From NCBI RefSeq assembly GCF_029784135.1, contig NC_073746.1, positions 6,989,136 through 7,053,135 of the forward strand: DNA of 64,000 nucleotides, in the 5' to 3' direction. This stretch comes from Toxorhynchites rutilus septentrionalis. Lineage: Eukaryota > Arthropoda > Insecta > Diptera > Culicidae. The notes under the pieces are model-generated. The model was not told where the DNA came from. It ran no database searches and saw only the letters and a program-made list of their open reading frames with translations. This document shows, piece by piece, positions 1 through 11,563 of the stretch (positions are counted from its first letter, which is position 1; each line of letters opens with the position of its first letter). Both the position numbers and the translations under genes were made by a program.

Positions 1-443
1 TAGCTCAAGAAGTTTTCTCAAGTTTTGTAAAGTCCCCGTCGAATTAATTTATTGGTTTGATGAAAAAAAAATTATTCTTTCGCATCGAAAGTGTCAAAAC
101 AGGCGTTTTGTAATGTTTTATAAAATCATCTGTAATTTTGTAAATACTGCGGTAAGTTCAAATGTATTCAGGCAAATTTTTAGCCTAATGTATCCCCAAA
201 ACATCTGTGAGCGTTTCATACCGATACGTTCAGCCGTTTTCTTTAGCCGATTTCTCAAAGTTTGGAGTAAATTAGAGGAACACTTAATCGCAAATCGTAC
301 CAGAAGTACAAAATGCTATGCGACTCTCAGAATGGACGATTCGTAACTTTTGTCTTCATTCGTTTGTAGATACAATGATTTCAAAGAGTGAAAAATTTCA
401 ATAAAATATTGGGAGTACAAATAAGTTTCCAGCGTTTTTTTTT
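1..443. other. No recognisable feature
   Basis: AT-rich sequence without a convincing coding region, tRNA or repeat that recurs in the window. The stretch of nine T just before 444 is the insertion site of the element that follows. Confidence 0.5.
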
Positions 444-689
444 GACGTAGGACTACGTCTTTCATTTCTATACCGGGGTGTAAAATCAAAGTTTCGAAAA
501 CGAAAGCGTTACGCCGGAGACCGAGATTTTGAGCGTTAATAGCTCCTAAACAACTGAACGAAATGGAATGATAAACACTTCATTCGAAAGATAAAATGTC
601 TACGCGTTCTATACTTGTTACTTTCTGATCCAAAAACTTGTTTCAATAGTCTTAAAATTGCTTTCAAAACAGGCTATTGAAATCACCAA

Positions 690-730
690 TTGGTATATAA
701 GCGAGCGCCGCTCGGAAATCCACTCAGTTC
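690..730 (+). promoter_or_regulatory. TATA box plus initiator inside the HINE-like element
   Basis: TATATAAG begins at 695 and an arthropod initiator TCAGT lies at 724-728, about 31 bases downstream, which is the canonical spacing for Pol II. The same pair is kept at 11045-11080 (minus strand, copy 2) and at 39645-39685 (copy 3), and a weaker TATA at about 57020 (copy 4). Sequence downstream of the initiator encodes a short conserved reading frame. Confidence 0.6.
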
Positions 731-909
731 AAATTGAACAGCGATTGGAGCATGTTGTCGCTGTTGTGGTGAAGCTCTTCGTTTATCATGAAAGCGCGGA
801 TGAACGGTGTCACCAAGAGCCTGTTTGTCTGCCTTAGGCCAGAAGGGAATCCATCAGGAGGAGAGTGATGCCACAAACGGTTCCCCGGGAAGATCTCGAA
901 GCAGCCGCT

Positions 910-932
910 ACACACACACACACACACACACA
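910..932. repeat. CA microsatellite in copy 1
   Basis: A (CA)n run at the same internal position in element copies 1 to 3 (also about 10842-10858 and 39861-39880), with different lengths. It is therefore part of the element body, not of the insertion site. Confidence 0.8.
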
Positions 933-1527
933 TACACGCGCGGAATTCTTTCCGTTTGGATGCCATTCAGCATCGAGAAAGATCCGGAAAATAATCTATG
1001 TTTTCTATCCATGTAACACTGTGACCAAATATGTTTCAATCAAGTGCTACTAACAGATGGTTATCGAATTAGCATTAACCACTGGTGGGCTTCCAGTATC
1101 GAGGAAAATGTGGAAATATCTATTCGTTACTGAAAATAATCTGCCAGTTCCTCTGGGAATTTAAAATTACATTCATGTGAAAAACTTTATTTTAATGTTT
1201 TCTATCCATGTAACACTGTGACCAAATACATTTGGTTTTGTGATTTTTCAATCAATCGCAATTAACAGGATAGCTTTTGAAGATTATTCTTCCCCATCAG
1301 TAGGATATTTCCGTATCCAATATTGGATGCATAAAACCTTGTGCCTCCAACGTAACGCTCTCATTTTCGAAGTCCCCCAAATATTCATTTATTCAGAATG
1401 AATTCAGATTCAACTTCAAACAAATGATCTCTAAATCAACGATAGTCCTACGTCACCCTTGCGGTTATACCATAGATATAACCCACTTCCTGTTTTTTGA
1501 AAAGTTAAACGTTTTATTATAAAAAAT

Positions 1528-1640
1528 GGTTGGGTTATGTCTTTTATATAACCGCAAGGTTGACGTGGGACTACGTTAGGTTAGTAATCGTTTGTTTGTA
1601 TTGATTCAATTTTTGATTAAATGAAACAATCTCCGAATTC
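1528..1640 (-). mobile_element. Relic 3' end of a second HINE-like copy, inverted
   Basis: On the minus strand this reads as the family's 3' terminus: the hairpin with TATAACC arms, then a diverged version of the subterminal inverted motif. It faces the 3' end of copy 1, with fewer than 40 bp between the two ends. The rest of this copy is not recognisable beyond about 1640. Confidence 0.5.
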
Positions 1641-1963
1641 AATTTAATTCATTATATTCGCTTTGTGAGTAAAGAGATTGAATAAATGCCATGTAAGGTC
1701 AATTCATGCATTGCAGTAGATTATGTCCTTCATTACAAGTAAATTGCAGCATTTTGCCTAATCATCAAATGGTATACGTAGAAATTCAGTGAGCAGAAGA
1801 TATGGAAGCATATCCTTCAATGCAATCTTGGATAACCGAGCCAAAGCGTTGTGTTCGTACCCGCTTTTGTAATCCGTGTTAGGAAAACACTTTTCGGAGT
1901 GCCAAAAAACGGGTGCAGAAGTATCCCCGGCTTGCATGAATCAGCAACTTCAACTTCTACTTT

Positions 1964-2310
1964 TCATACTATAGAAAATATTTTCATATCATCAGCAAAT
2001 GAAAGATGAAGGCCCTCTAGGACGAAATTTACACCATTGAAACAGATAAGAAATATCAGAGGGCCGAGATAACTCCCCTGAGGTATTCCTGATGTAGCAG
2101 GGGATTCTACGGAAAAACAGCCTATTTTAATCGCGAGGAAGCGTCCGATCAAATACAATGTAAGCCGATGTAGAACATTGCCGCTGAAGCCAAGCTTGTC
2201 CAATTTACGCACTGTAATATCATGGTTGATTTTGTCAAAGGGGGCGGACAGGTCAGTGTAAATCGTTTGGGACGCACCACTGTACATTTCGTCAGCAATA
2301 TATGTCCTAT
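1964..2310 (-). pseudogene. LINE reverse transcriptase fragment
   Basis: The minus strand encodes part of a non-LTR reverse transcriptase: the palm motif GIPQGSYLGPLIF followed by an FADD-type active site (SFADDMKIF), with an upstream TDLSAPFDKINHD segment equivalent to motif A. No endonuclease or 3' part is present, so this is a decayed fragment of a CR1- or jockey-like LINE. The open frame runs on upstream into the tandem array at 2318 but that part is not RT. Confidence 0.7.
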
Positions 2311-2317
2311 GTTTCAT

Positions 2318-3050
2318 TTGCTTGATTAATTCTCGAGTAATGCAGAAATTTGTGTTTCGTATGTATGGTAGCCTCCCCTTAGAGAGGAGGGAGGAGTGTC
2401 TATCTACCATAGAAACGTTTCTTCCCCCTAGAACCTTCACATGCCAAATCCGGCTCCATTTGCTTGATTAGTTTTTGATTTATGCAGAAATTTGTGTTTC
2501 ATCTGTATGGCAGCCCCCCTCAGAGAGGGAGGAGAAGTGTCGATTCACCATAGAAACGTTTCGTGCCCCCTAAAACCTCCATATGCCTGATTTGGTTTTA
2601 TTTACTAAATTAATTCTCGAGTAATGCAGAAATTAGTATTTCGTATGTAGGGCAGCTCCCCCTTAGAGAGGGGGGGTGGAATATCTAACCACCATAGAAT
2701 CATTCATTGCACCCTAAAACCTTCATATGCCTAATTTGGTTTTATTTGCTTGATTAATTCTCGAGTAATGCAGAAATTTGTTTTTCATTCGTATGGCAGA
2801 CCACCCCCTCCTAAGAGAAGGGGAGGAATATCAAACCACCATAGACTCAGTTATTGCACCCTAAAACCTCCATATTCCAAATTTGGTTTCATATGCTTGA
2901 TTGATTCTCGAGTAATGCAGAAATTTATGTTTCATTTGTATGGCAACCCCCCACCTTTGAGAGGGGGAGGAGTCTCTAACTATCATAAGAACCTTCTTCG
3001 ACCCCAAAAACCCTTGCATACCAATTTCCATGTCGATCGGTTTAGTAGTT
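2318..3050. repeat. Tandem array of a ~143-bp unit, about five copies
   Basis: Five imperfect units begin near 2318, 2459, 2603, 2746 and 2894. Each holds AATTCTCGAGTAATGCAG, a purine-rich AGAGAGGGGG stretch and CCTAAAACCTCCATATG. The array ends in GATCGGTTTAGTAGTTTCCGAG and a run of ACAGACAG, then a TA microsatellite. A single related unit lies in reverse orientation near 25180-25320. The layout is that of the 3' end of an interspersed element expanded in tandem. Confidence 0.75.
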
Positions 3051-3120
3051 TCCGAGTCCATAAGAATCAGACAGACATAAAGACAGAAAGACCGAAAGAC
3101 AGACAGACATCACTCCATTT

Positions 3121-3292
<172 letters not shown>

Positions 3293-4398
3293 GAGTAGTT
3301 TTGTACTCACTGCCTTTTTCAAAACCGGGATGTGTTTTCCCAACACAGATTCCGAAACCAATAAGTTGGGAAAATCGGCATTGCACATCTCGGCAGTACT
3401 CTACCATAATGCATGAATTGACCTAAATTTTTTTGTTTGCAATTGAATTTGTAATATGTTTCATTCATTCACCAGTTTAATCAATAATTTAATCAATACA
3501 TACAAAAGATAGGCCTTCAATAACCGAGTTGGGATACTTTTTCATTCACTATTGCTTCGAACCAGTGTTTGCCAAATGATCCACTCATTGAAAGAATCGC
3601 TTTCGTTCGTTCAAATATGATCTTTCAGGAAACATTTCCCCCAGCGGTATTCTTTTGTTGTTATGTGTTGCAAATCACGACACAAAAGAGAACGAGACAA
3701 CTCTGCATCGGCTCGCACTTCATTGCACACCAGCATGCAAGCAAAGCTATCATATACGCTTTTGTTCAGAAAGCTTATTTTCTTCTTTGCCTCTAACATA
3801 TGCATATCGACCTCTCCATGCATCATGAAACAGCAGGATCGTACGGACTACGCAAAGTGAAAGATTCATATTCAGCTAATGTAGCAGATCTTGATTTTTA
3901 AGTCTCAGAGAGTGCAAACTATATTATTATTTAGCTCGATAGAGGCTAAGGGAAGGGTAGTCAGATTATATTTTCCATTTTTAACGCCGCTATCCCTTGA
4001 AATATGTATATTCGCATAGACCGCATAGTTTTACTTGCAACACCGCTCCAGTGAGAAGCAAAAACTCTCGCGTTTTATCTCTTTTCCCATTCGTTGCTCT
4101 CCGCAAATGGTGACTGAATGTCATTACGTCATATTTTTCTTGTATCATTTATTGCTTTGCACTTGTCTGTGCAGTGGGTTTCGCTATAATAGAACGGGAC
4201 GATATATGCGGTTCAAACTTGTACGCAGGCTTCGAAAATAGTGTGCCATGTTTGATACAGCTCGAATATGCAAACAACAGTCTTCGTTCCTCTCTTAGTT
4301 TAATCACTAAATGTTACACAAGTGATTACTGACATTCATACAAGTATCTGAATGATCCTCTCATATTTGGTTATATGTTCGTGAATGCAAGTAAACTG
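3293..4398. other. No recognisable feature
   Basis: Unique-looking AT-rich DNA. Short open frames are present on both strands but none has a domain, codon bias or splice pattern that supports a gene. Confidence 0.4.
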
Positions 4399-7300
4399 CA
4401 TGACACATTATTTTTTTTTTTTTTTATTAATTCGTTTATTTTTACAGGCTCAGTTACTTAAGTTTAAAGGAGCCGAATTCTTAAATATATTTTTAAAACT
4501 ATATATATATAAACAATTTTCTTACATCTATGGTTAGTAAGGTGGAAAACCGATTACTCGCGGTGTACTCGAGTTTAGAAGGGTGACATATTTTTAGGAG
4601 AAGGATGGGATATAAGGAAATTGTAACAATGTTGATGAGCACTCAATTCTTAAATCTATTCGTATATCTATAGTTTATTTACATTTCAACTTATTCTACT
4701 ATTTATAGCAAGGGGACGAATTACCCGCAAAGGAAGGAAAGGAGGGTATAAGGATGTAGGGACAATCACACACGAAGATCTATAGCTTTAAGGAAAACAT
4801 ATATATGGGACATGTAATCAAGGTCTAACCGAGCCAACACATCTCTCACCGGCACATTGGGCTGTCTTCCTCGGGCCCGAAGGGAGTTTTCTAAATTCGA
4901 TCTGGCGACCAGATACACCTCGCACGACCAAACAACGTGCTCAATGTCGTGATAACCTTGGCCACAAACGCAGAGATTGCTGCTGGCAAGATTGAAACGG
5001 AAGAGTAGTGCATCTAACGAACAGTGATTGGACATGAGTCGGGAGAAGGTGCGAATAAAGTCCCGACTCAAATCCAGACTTTTGAACCACGGTTTGAGGC
5101 TAACCTTAGGGATAATCGAGTGAAACCACCGGCCCAATTCATCTTCATTCCACTTGAGTTGCCAGTTAGCGATGGTATTTTTGCGAACTAAAGAATAAAA
5201 TTCATTGAAGGCGATTTGACGCTGATATATATCGCCTTCAATTGCACCTACCTTTGCCAATGAGTCAGCCCTCTCATTACCCGGAATTGAGCAATATGAA
5301 GGGACCCAGACAAAGGTAATGACATAACAGCGTCTTGATAAAGCACTCAAAATTTTTCCTATTCTCTCAAGGAAGTACGGCGAGTGCTTCTCCGGCCTCA
5401 CTGAACGGATAGCTTCGACAGAGCTAAGACTATCCGTTACAATGTAATAGTGTTCAACAGGTCGTGAGGCGACGCTGTCCAGCGCCCAGTATATCGCTGC
5501 CAATTCAGCAATATATACCGAGCAAGGATTCTGAAGACTGTGTGAGGTGCTAAAAAATACGTTGAACACTCCAAATCCTGTGGACTCATTCATAGAGGAC
5601 CCATCAGTAAAGTACATATTATCACAATTGACACGCCCATACTTTGCATTGAAGATTGTAGGAACGAACCCCAATCTAAGATAATCTGGATTTTCATGGA
5701 TTTTCTCCTTCATGAACAGATCGAAATGTACAGAGGAATTGATGTAGTCAGGAAAACAAACACGGTTGGGAATATACGAAGAAGGAACAACCTGCATAGA
5801 GGTGAATTCATGATATGAACTCATGAATCTAGAATGAAAATTTAGCTCGATCAATTGCTCAAAATTTCCGATCACCAATGGATTCATAACCTTACACCGG
5901 ATGAGGAACCGAAGAGATAATAAATTGAAGCGATCTTTTAGTGGGAGTACGCCTGCCAAAACCTCGAGACTCATGGTATGCGTTGAGGGCATACATCCCA
6001 ACGCAATACGGAGACAAAGATACTGAATTCGCTCGAGTTTAATGAGGTGTGTTTTGGCAGCTGATTGAAAACAGAAACTGCCATACTCCATCACTGAGAG
6101 AATAGTTGTTCGATACAACATAATAAGATCTTCGGGATGGGCTCCCCACCAGGTGCCGGTAATTGTACGGAGAAAGTTTATTCTTTGTTGACATTTTTTA
6201 CTCAGATACCTAATATGGGCCCCCCAAGTACATTTGGAGTCGAACCAGACCCCAAGATACTTGAATGACATAGCATGAGTGATCGGTTTACCCAAAAGTT
6301 GAAGCTTTGGTTTTGCTGGTCTATGCTTCCTAGAAAAAACCACCATCTCTGTTTTCTCCGTGGAAAATTCGATCCCTAGCCCAATGGCCCAGGTTGAAAA
6401 ATTGTTCAAAGTATCTTGTAAGGGTCCTTGCAGGTCGGATTCGTTTGATCCTACGACAGACACCACTCCATCATCTGCAAGTTGTCTTAGGCTGCAATTT
6501 TGTGTAAGGCAATTGTCGATGTCGCTTACATAGAAGTTGTACAAAAGGGGGCTTAAACATGAGCCCTGGGGGAGGCCCATGTAAGAGACCCGACTTACTG
6601 CCGAATCTCCGTGAGAAAAGTTCAAATGTTTCTCACAAAGCAAGTTATATAACATATTATTCAATAGAGGCGGCAGACCCCGAGAGTGTAATTTGTCTGA
6701 CAAAACCTCTATTGAAACAGAATCAAAGGCCCCCTTTATGTCCAAGAATACTGAAGCCATTTGTTTTTTTTCGGCGTAAGCCATTTGAATTTCTGAAGAA
6801 AGCAACGCAAGACAATCATTCGTCCCCTTGCCCCTGCGGAACCCATATTGTGTATCTGAGAGTAAGCCATTCGTTTCAACCCAACGATCAAGGCGAAACA
6901 AGATCATTTTCTCCAACAATTTCCGTATACAAGACAGCATTGCTATTGGGCGGTACGAATTGAAGTCGGACGCGGGTTTTCCGGGTTTTTGAATAGCTAT
7001 AACTCGTACTTGTCTCCAATCATCTGGAACAATATTATTCTCCAGAAACCGATTGAATAAATTCAACAAGCGATGTTTCGCCACATCAGGGAGGTTTTTC
7101 AGCAAGTTGAACTTAATTCTATCCGATCCCGGAGCAGAATTGTTACATGAAAGGAGAGCAAGAGAGAATTCTACCATCGAAAACTCGGAATCAAGATCGC
7201 ACCTATCTTGTGGTATATCTCGAACAATTTTTTGCACAGGAGCGGAATCAGGACAAACCTTCCGTGCAAAATTAAAAATCCATCGATGTGAATATTCTTC

Positions 7301-8503
7301 GCTTTCATTCGTTGAAGAGCGATTTCTCATGTTTCGAGCCACTTTCCATAATTTTTTCATTGACGTTTCTCGTGACAAACCTCCCACGAAATTTCGCCAA
7401 TAAGCACTTTTTTCCCTTTGATCAAGTTTTTAAATTGATTTTCAAGGTCCAAATACGTCTGAAAATTTTCAGGGGTTCCACGTTTCCGAAAAGCTTTAAA
7501 TGCATTCGATTTTTCTACATAAAGCTTGGAACATATGCTATCCCACCATGGATTGGGAGGCCTTCGACGAATAGTGGAGCCTGGGATGGGTTTCGTTTGA
7601 GCGCGAACCGCGCTGTCATAGATCAAACGAGAAAGGAAGTTATACTCCTCCAATGGAGGTAAACCATCTCTGGAATTGATGGCTAGAGCAATCGCGTCCG
7701 AATATTTTTTCCAGTCAATGTGTCTTGTGAGGTCATATGCCATGTTTATAGATTCTGAAGAATTCGACCCAATGGTGATGGAAATTTTGATTGGCAAGTG
7801 ATCACTACCGTTGGGGTCCTGGATTACATTCCACTTGCAATCTAACGATAGTGAATTCGAGCAAAGCGAGAGGTCAAGAGCACTTGGGTTAGCAGGAGGT
7901 TTAGGCACACGTGTTGTTTCCCCAGTGTTCAAAACGGTCATATTGAAGTTGTTACAAAGGTCATATATCAACAATGAACGATTGTCGTCGTACTGTTCCT
8001 CCCAGGCAGTTCCGTGAGAGTTGAAGTCTCCCAAGATCAATCGTGGCTCAGGAAGAAGTGAGCACATGTCATCAAGTTGTTTGCGGCTAACCGCAGCTCT
8101 CGGAGGCCAATACAAGCAGACAATACAGAGGTCTTTACCTCTGATGTTTGCATGACAAGCAACAGCTTCGATCCCTCCAATAGGTGGAAGGTCAATTCGA
8201 AAAAACAGAAAGTGGGTTATATCTATGGTATAACCGCAATGGTGACGTAGGACTATCGTTGATTCAGTGATCCTTTGTTTGAAGTTGAATCTGAATCCAT
8301 TCTGAATGAATGAATAAATGAATATTTAGGGGACTTCGAAAACGAGAGCGTTACGTTGGAGGTACAAGGTTTTATGCATCCAATATTGGATACGAAAATA
8401 TCCTACTGATGGGGAAGAATAATCTTCAAAAGCTATCCTGTTAATTGCGATTAATTGAAAAATCACAAAACTAAATGTATTTGGTCATAGTGCTATACCA
8501 GGG

Positions 8504-8946
8504 ACAGACATACATCTGTAATTGCGTTGTACGTGTACAGCGTTGTACAGGTACCATCGTACCATGACAGACATACTTTGGTTGTACATTGTACCGTATG
8601 TCAAACTGACAATCAGATATTTTTCCAATTTTCACCACATATTTCAATGAAAAAGGTTTTTATTTAGTGTCTAAACTATCCAACACAACAAAAAAGTTTC
8701 CAATCTGAGTTATTAACTTAAAATAAAGTCAATGAAAAGAACGTTTATCAAGTGATTTGATTCTGCTTGTTCATGCTACCCACCACTAACCGTCTATGGC
8801 GCTGCGCACAGTACAACTGTAGCCATGTACAGCGGTACAGGTACAGCGATTGTACCGAGTTGCTTGCATGGTTCTAGCGCTGTACATGGTGACAGACATA
8901 CAATTTTCGAAGTACAACGCAAGTACAGCTGTATGTCTGTCATAAG
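8504..8946. mobile_element. MITE with GACAGACATACA termini
   Basis: About 440 bp bounded by inverted repeats of roughly 30 bp that start GACAGACATACA on each strand. The interior is rich in GTAC-containing words such as TGTACAGCG. It interrupts a block which in the other family copies reads CAGTGTTACATGG. No coding region. Confidence 0.6.
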
Positions 8947-9212
8947 TATTACATGGATAGAAAACATTCAAATAAACTCTTTCACATGAATGTATTTTTA
9001 AATTCCCAGAGGAACTGACAGATTATTTTCAGTAACGATTAGATATTTGCACATTTTCCTCGATACTGGGAGCCCACCAGTGGTTAATGCTAATTCGATA
9101 ACCACCTGTTAATAGCACTTGATTGAAAAATATTTGGTCACAGTGTTACATGAATAGAAAACATCAAAATAAACTCTTTCACATGAGTGTAATTTTAAAT
9201 TCCCAGAGGAAC

Positions 9213-9993
9213 TGAAGTGCAAGACAATCACATTTACAAGGCGCCAATCGTTTCTGTCCCATGACAACCGATTATGTGTTCTGCTGTTATCGATCGCGTT
9301 ACCTCCATTCGAGATCTCGGGGTAATTCTCGACATCAAACTAAAGTTTACCGAACACATCAACAACGTCATCGCAAAAGGATACGCTGTTCTAGGGTTAA
9401 TCCGGCGGAACACGCAGTCCTTCCGTGACCCGTACACGCTGAAGGCTCTGTACAGCTCAATGGTTCGAAGTGTCCTTGAATACGCAGCATGCGTGTGGGC
9501 TCCTTATCATACAACGCACATCATCAGGATCGAAAAAGTGCAACGCTGTTTTATTCGCTACGCCTTAAGACAACTGCCATGGAATGATCCCGCTCATCTT
9601 CCTGATTACGAAAGTCGCTGCATGCTTATTGACATAGAAACGCTTTCGGCGAGGCGGAAGAAAATTCAACGTCTGTTTGTCTTCGATTTACTGTCCGGAA
9701 ACATCGACTGTGCGGAGTTAATCAGCGAGATACGGTTTTACGCTCCCACCAGACAGCTCCGCGAAAGACAGCTATTGGCGATACGGCCGCATACTACGTC
9801 GTACGGGCAAAACTGTCCTTTGTCCAGCTGCTTCCGTGCGTTTAATGAAGTTCAATGTCACTTCGATTTTAATGTATCTAAATGTGTTTTTAAACGTAGA
9901 ATTAGGAATATTAGGTAGTATTTAAGATTTGTCAGTCTGTGAGATGTTTTTTTTTTAAATCTAAGACGAAGTGAAATAAATAAATAAATAAAT
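9213..9993 (+). mobile_element. 5'-truncated LINE 3' end
   Basis: The frame at 9274-9918 encodes the region downstream of a LINE RT palm (DLGVILDIKLKFTEHINNV; MVRSVLEYAACVWAPYHTTH) and ends before an AAATAAATAAAT tail at about 9975-9992. It is inserted in a block of the HINE-like element that reads GAACTGGCAGATTATTTTC elsewhere in the same copy (10571-10591). The four bases GCAG of the target appear to be lost. Jockey- or CR1-like; the frame is intact but lacks the catalytic part. Confidence 0.75.
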
Positions 9994-10399
9994 TATTTTC
10001 CGGATCTTTCTCGATGCTGAATGGCATCCAAACGGAAAGAATTCCGTGCGTGTATGTGTGTGTGTAGCGGCTGCTTCGATGGTCACCTTCTCTTCTCCTG
10101 AAGGATCGGCTTCTCTGTGCTCCCTCACAGTTTCAAACAAACTGCTTGCGTTTCAGGGCAGATCTCGATCCTTCGCCGTCCAGCATCCTCAGCAACAATG
10201 TTGTCTTGTCGATGTCCTCACGAAAAATGAATGCGTCTCACCACCAGAATATCGCTTAAGCATGCTTTTTGTGCGTGATTGAATCGAAAGAAGGCGTGGT
10301 TTACGATGGCAATTTGGAAGGCAAACTAGAGGGGAATGAACTCTCTGAGCTCGGAACTTTCGGCGACTGAGCAATAATCGATTGCGGGCGCATACAATA

Positions 10400-10795
10400 T
10401 TGGATATGGAAATATCCTACTGATGGGGAAGAATAATCTTCAGAAGCTATCCTGTTAATTGCGATTGATTTAAAAATCACAAAACAAAACGTATTTGGTC
10501 ATAGTGTTACATGGATAGAAAACATACAAATAAACTCTTTCACATGAATGTAATTTTAAATTCCCAGAGGAACTGGCAGATTATTTTCAGTAAAGATTAG
10601 ATATTTCCACATTTTCCTCGATACTGGAAGCCCACCAGTGGTTAATGCTAACTCGATAACCATCTGTTAATAGCACTTGATTGAAACATATTTGGTTACA
10701 GTGTTACATGGATAGAAAACATTCAAATAAACTCTTTCACATGAATGTATTTTTAAATTCCCAGAGGAACTGGCAGATTATTTTCCGGATCTTTC
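10400..10795. repeat. Internal duplication of ~200-bp blocks in HINE-like copy 2
   Basis: The sequence GTTACATGGATAGAAAACAT followed by CTCTTTCACATGAATG and CCCAGAGGAACTG recurs at about 10500, 10705 and, interrupted, at 8950 and 9150. Copies 1, 3 and 4 hold one to two of these blocks, so copy number of the block varies between family members. Confidence 0.7.
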
Positions 10796-11563
10796 TCGAT
10801 GCTGAATGGCATCCAAACGGAAAGAATTCCGCGTGTGTATGTGTGTGTGTGTGTGTGTAGCGGCTGCTTCGAGATCTTCTCGGGGAACCGTTTGTGGCAT
10901 CACTCTCCTCCTGATGGATTCCCTTCTGGCCTACGGTGTACAAACAGGCTCTTGGTGACACCGTTCATTCGCGCTTTCATGATAAACGAAGAGCTTCACC
11001 ACAACAGCGACAACATGCTCCAATCACTGTTCAATTAGAACTGAGTGGATTTCCGAGCGGCGCTCGCTTATATACCGATTGGTGATTTCAATAGCCTGTT
11101 TTGAAAGCAATTTTAAGACTATTGAAACAAGTTTTTGGATCAGAAAGTAACAAGTATAGAACGCGTAGATATTTTATCTTTCGAATGAAGTGTTTATCAT
11201 ACCATTTCGTTCAGTTGTTTAGGAGCTATTAACGCTCAAAATCTCGGTCTCCGGCGTAACGCTTTCGTTTTCGAAACTTTGATTTTACACCCCGGTATAG
11301 AAATGAAAGACGTAGTCCTACGTCAAAATGAGTGGCACTTATTGATCCCCAATAGTACCCCTCCGTATCTGTCATCGCGGTCCAAGCGTATAATATTAAA
11401 ATCGTGGAAAGAGATATCATCTCGCGGAGAAAGCCAAGTTTTGGACAGAGCAAAAACATCACAATTGAAGTTATGAATTAAAAATTTGAATGTATCCAAT
11501 TTAGGGATAAGACTACGACAATTCCACTGAAAAACAGTGATATCTCCGACCTCTCTATCTAAA

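Larger units (their letters stand above)
444..1492 (+). mobile_element. Helentron/HINE-like non-autonomous element, copy 1
   Basis: A 1049-bp copy of a family seen four times here. It begins GACGTAGGACTACG. Near its other end lies TAGTCCTACGTC, the inverse of the start, but 38 bases inside the end rather than at it. Between that motif and the end is a hairpin, GGTTATA-loop-TATAACC, nine bases before the last base. T tracts flank it (nine T on the left, six on the right). The body has a TATA/Inr promoter (695-728), a CA microsatellite at 910-932 and repeated blocks. An asymmetric inverted repeat, a 3' hairpin and T-T insertion are the hallmarks of Helentrons and their non-autonomous HINEs. No helicase gene is present, so the class is inferred. 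The subterminal inverted repeat could instead mark a degenerate cut-and-paste element. Confidence 0.65.
8206..11334 (-). mobile_element. HINE-like element, copy 2, nested in the LINE
   Basis: This copy is 3129 bp and inverted. Its start (GACGTAGGACTACGTC on the minus strand) is at 11334 and its 3' hairpin lies near 8214-8236. It is flanked by A6 on the left and A4 on the right of the plus strand. The LINE coding frame across the junction needs exactly six, so four extra bases were added, either a TTTT target duplication or element-borne T. It is longer than copy 1 because it holds a MITE (8504-8946), a LINE fragment (9213-9993) and internally repeated ~200-bp blocks (10400-10790). Confidence 0.75.

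Noticed and set aside
807..1053. Frames with Thr-His repeats in the HINE-like copies
   Set aside because: The repeats are the CA microsatellite read in frame; lengths differ between copies.
6559..7662. Plus-strand frames opposite LINE ORF2
   Set aside because: Antisense shadows of the RT frame; no domain.
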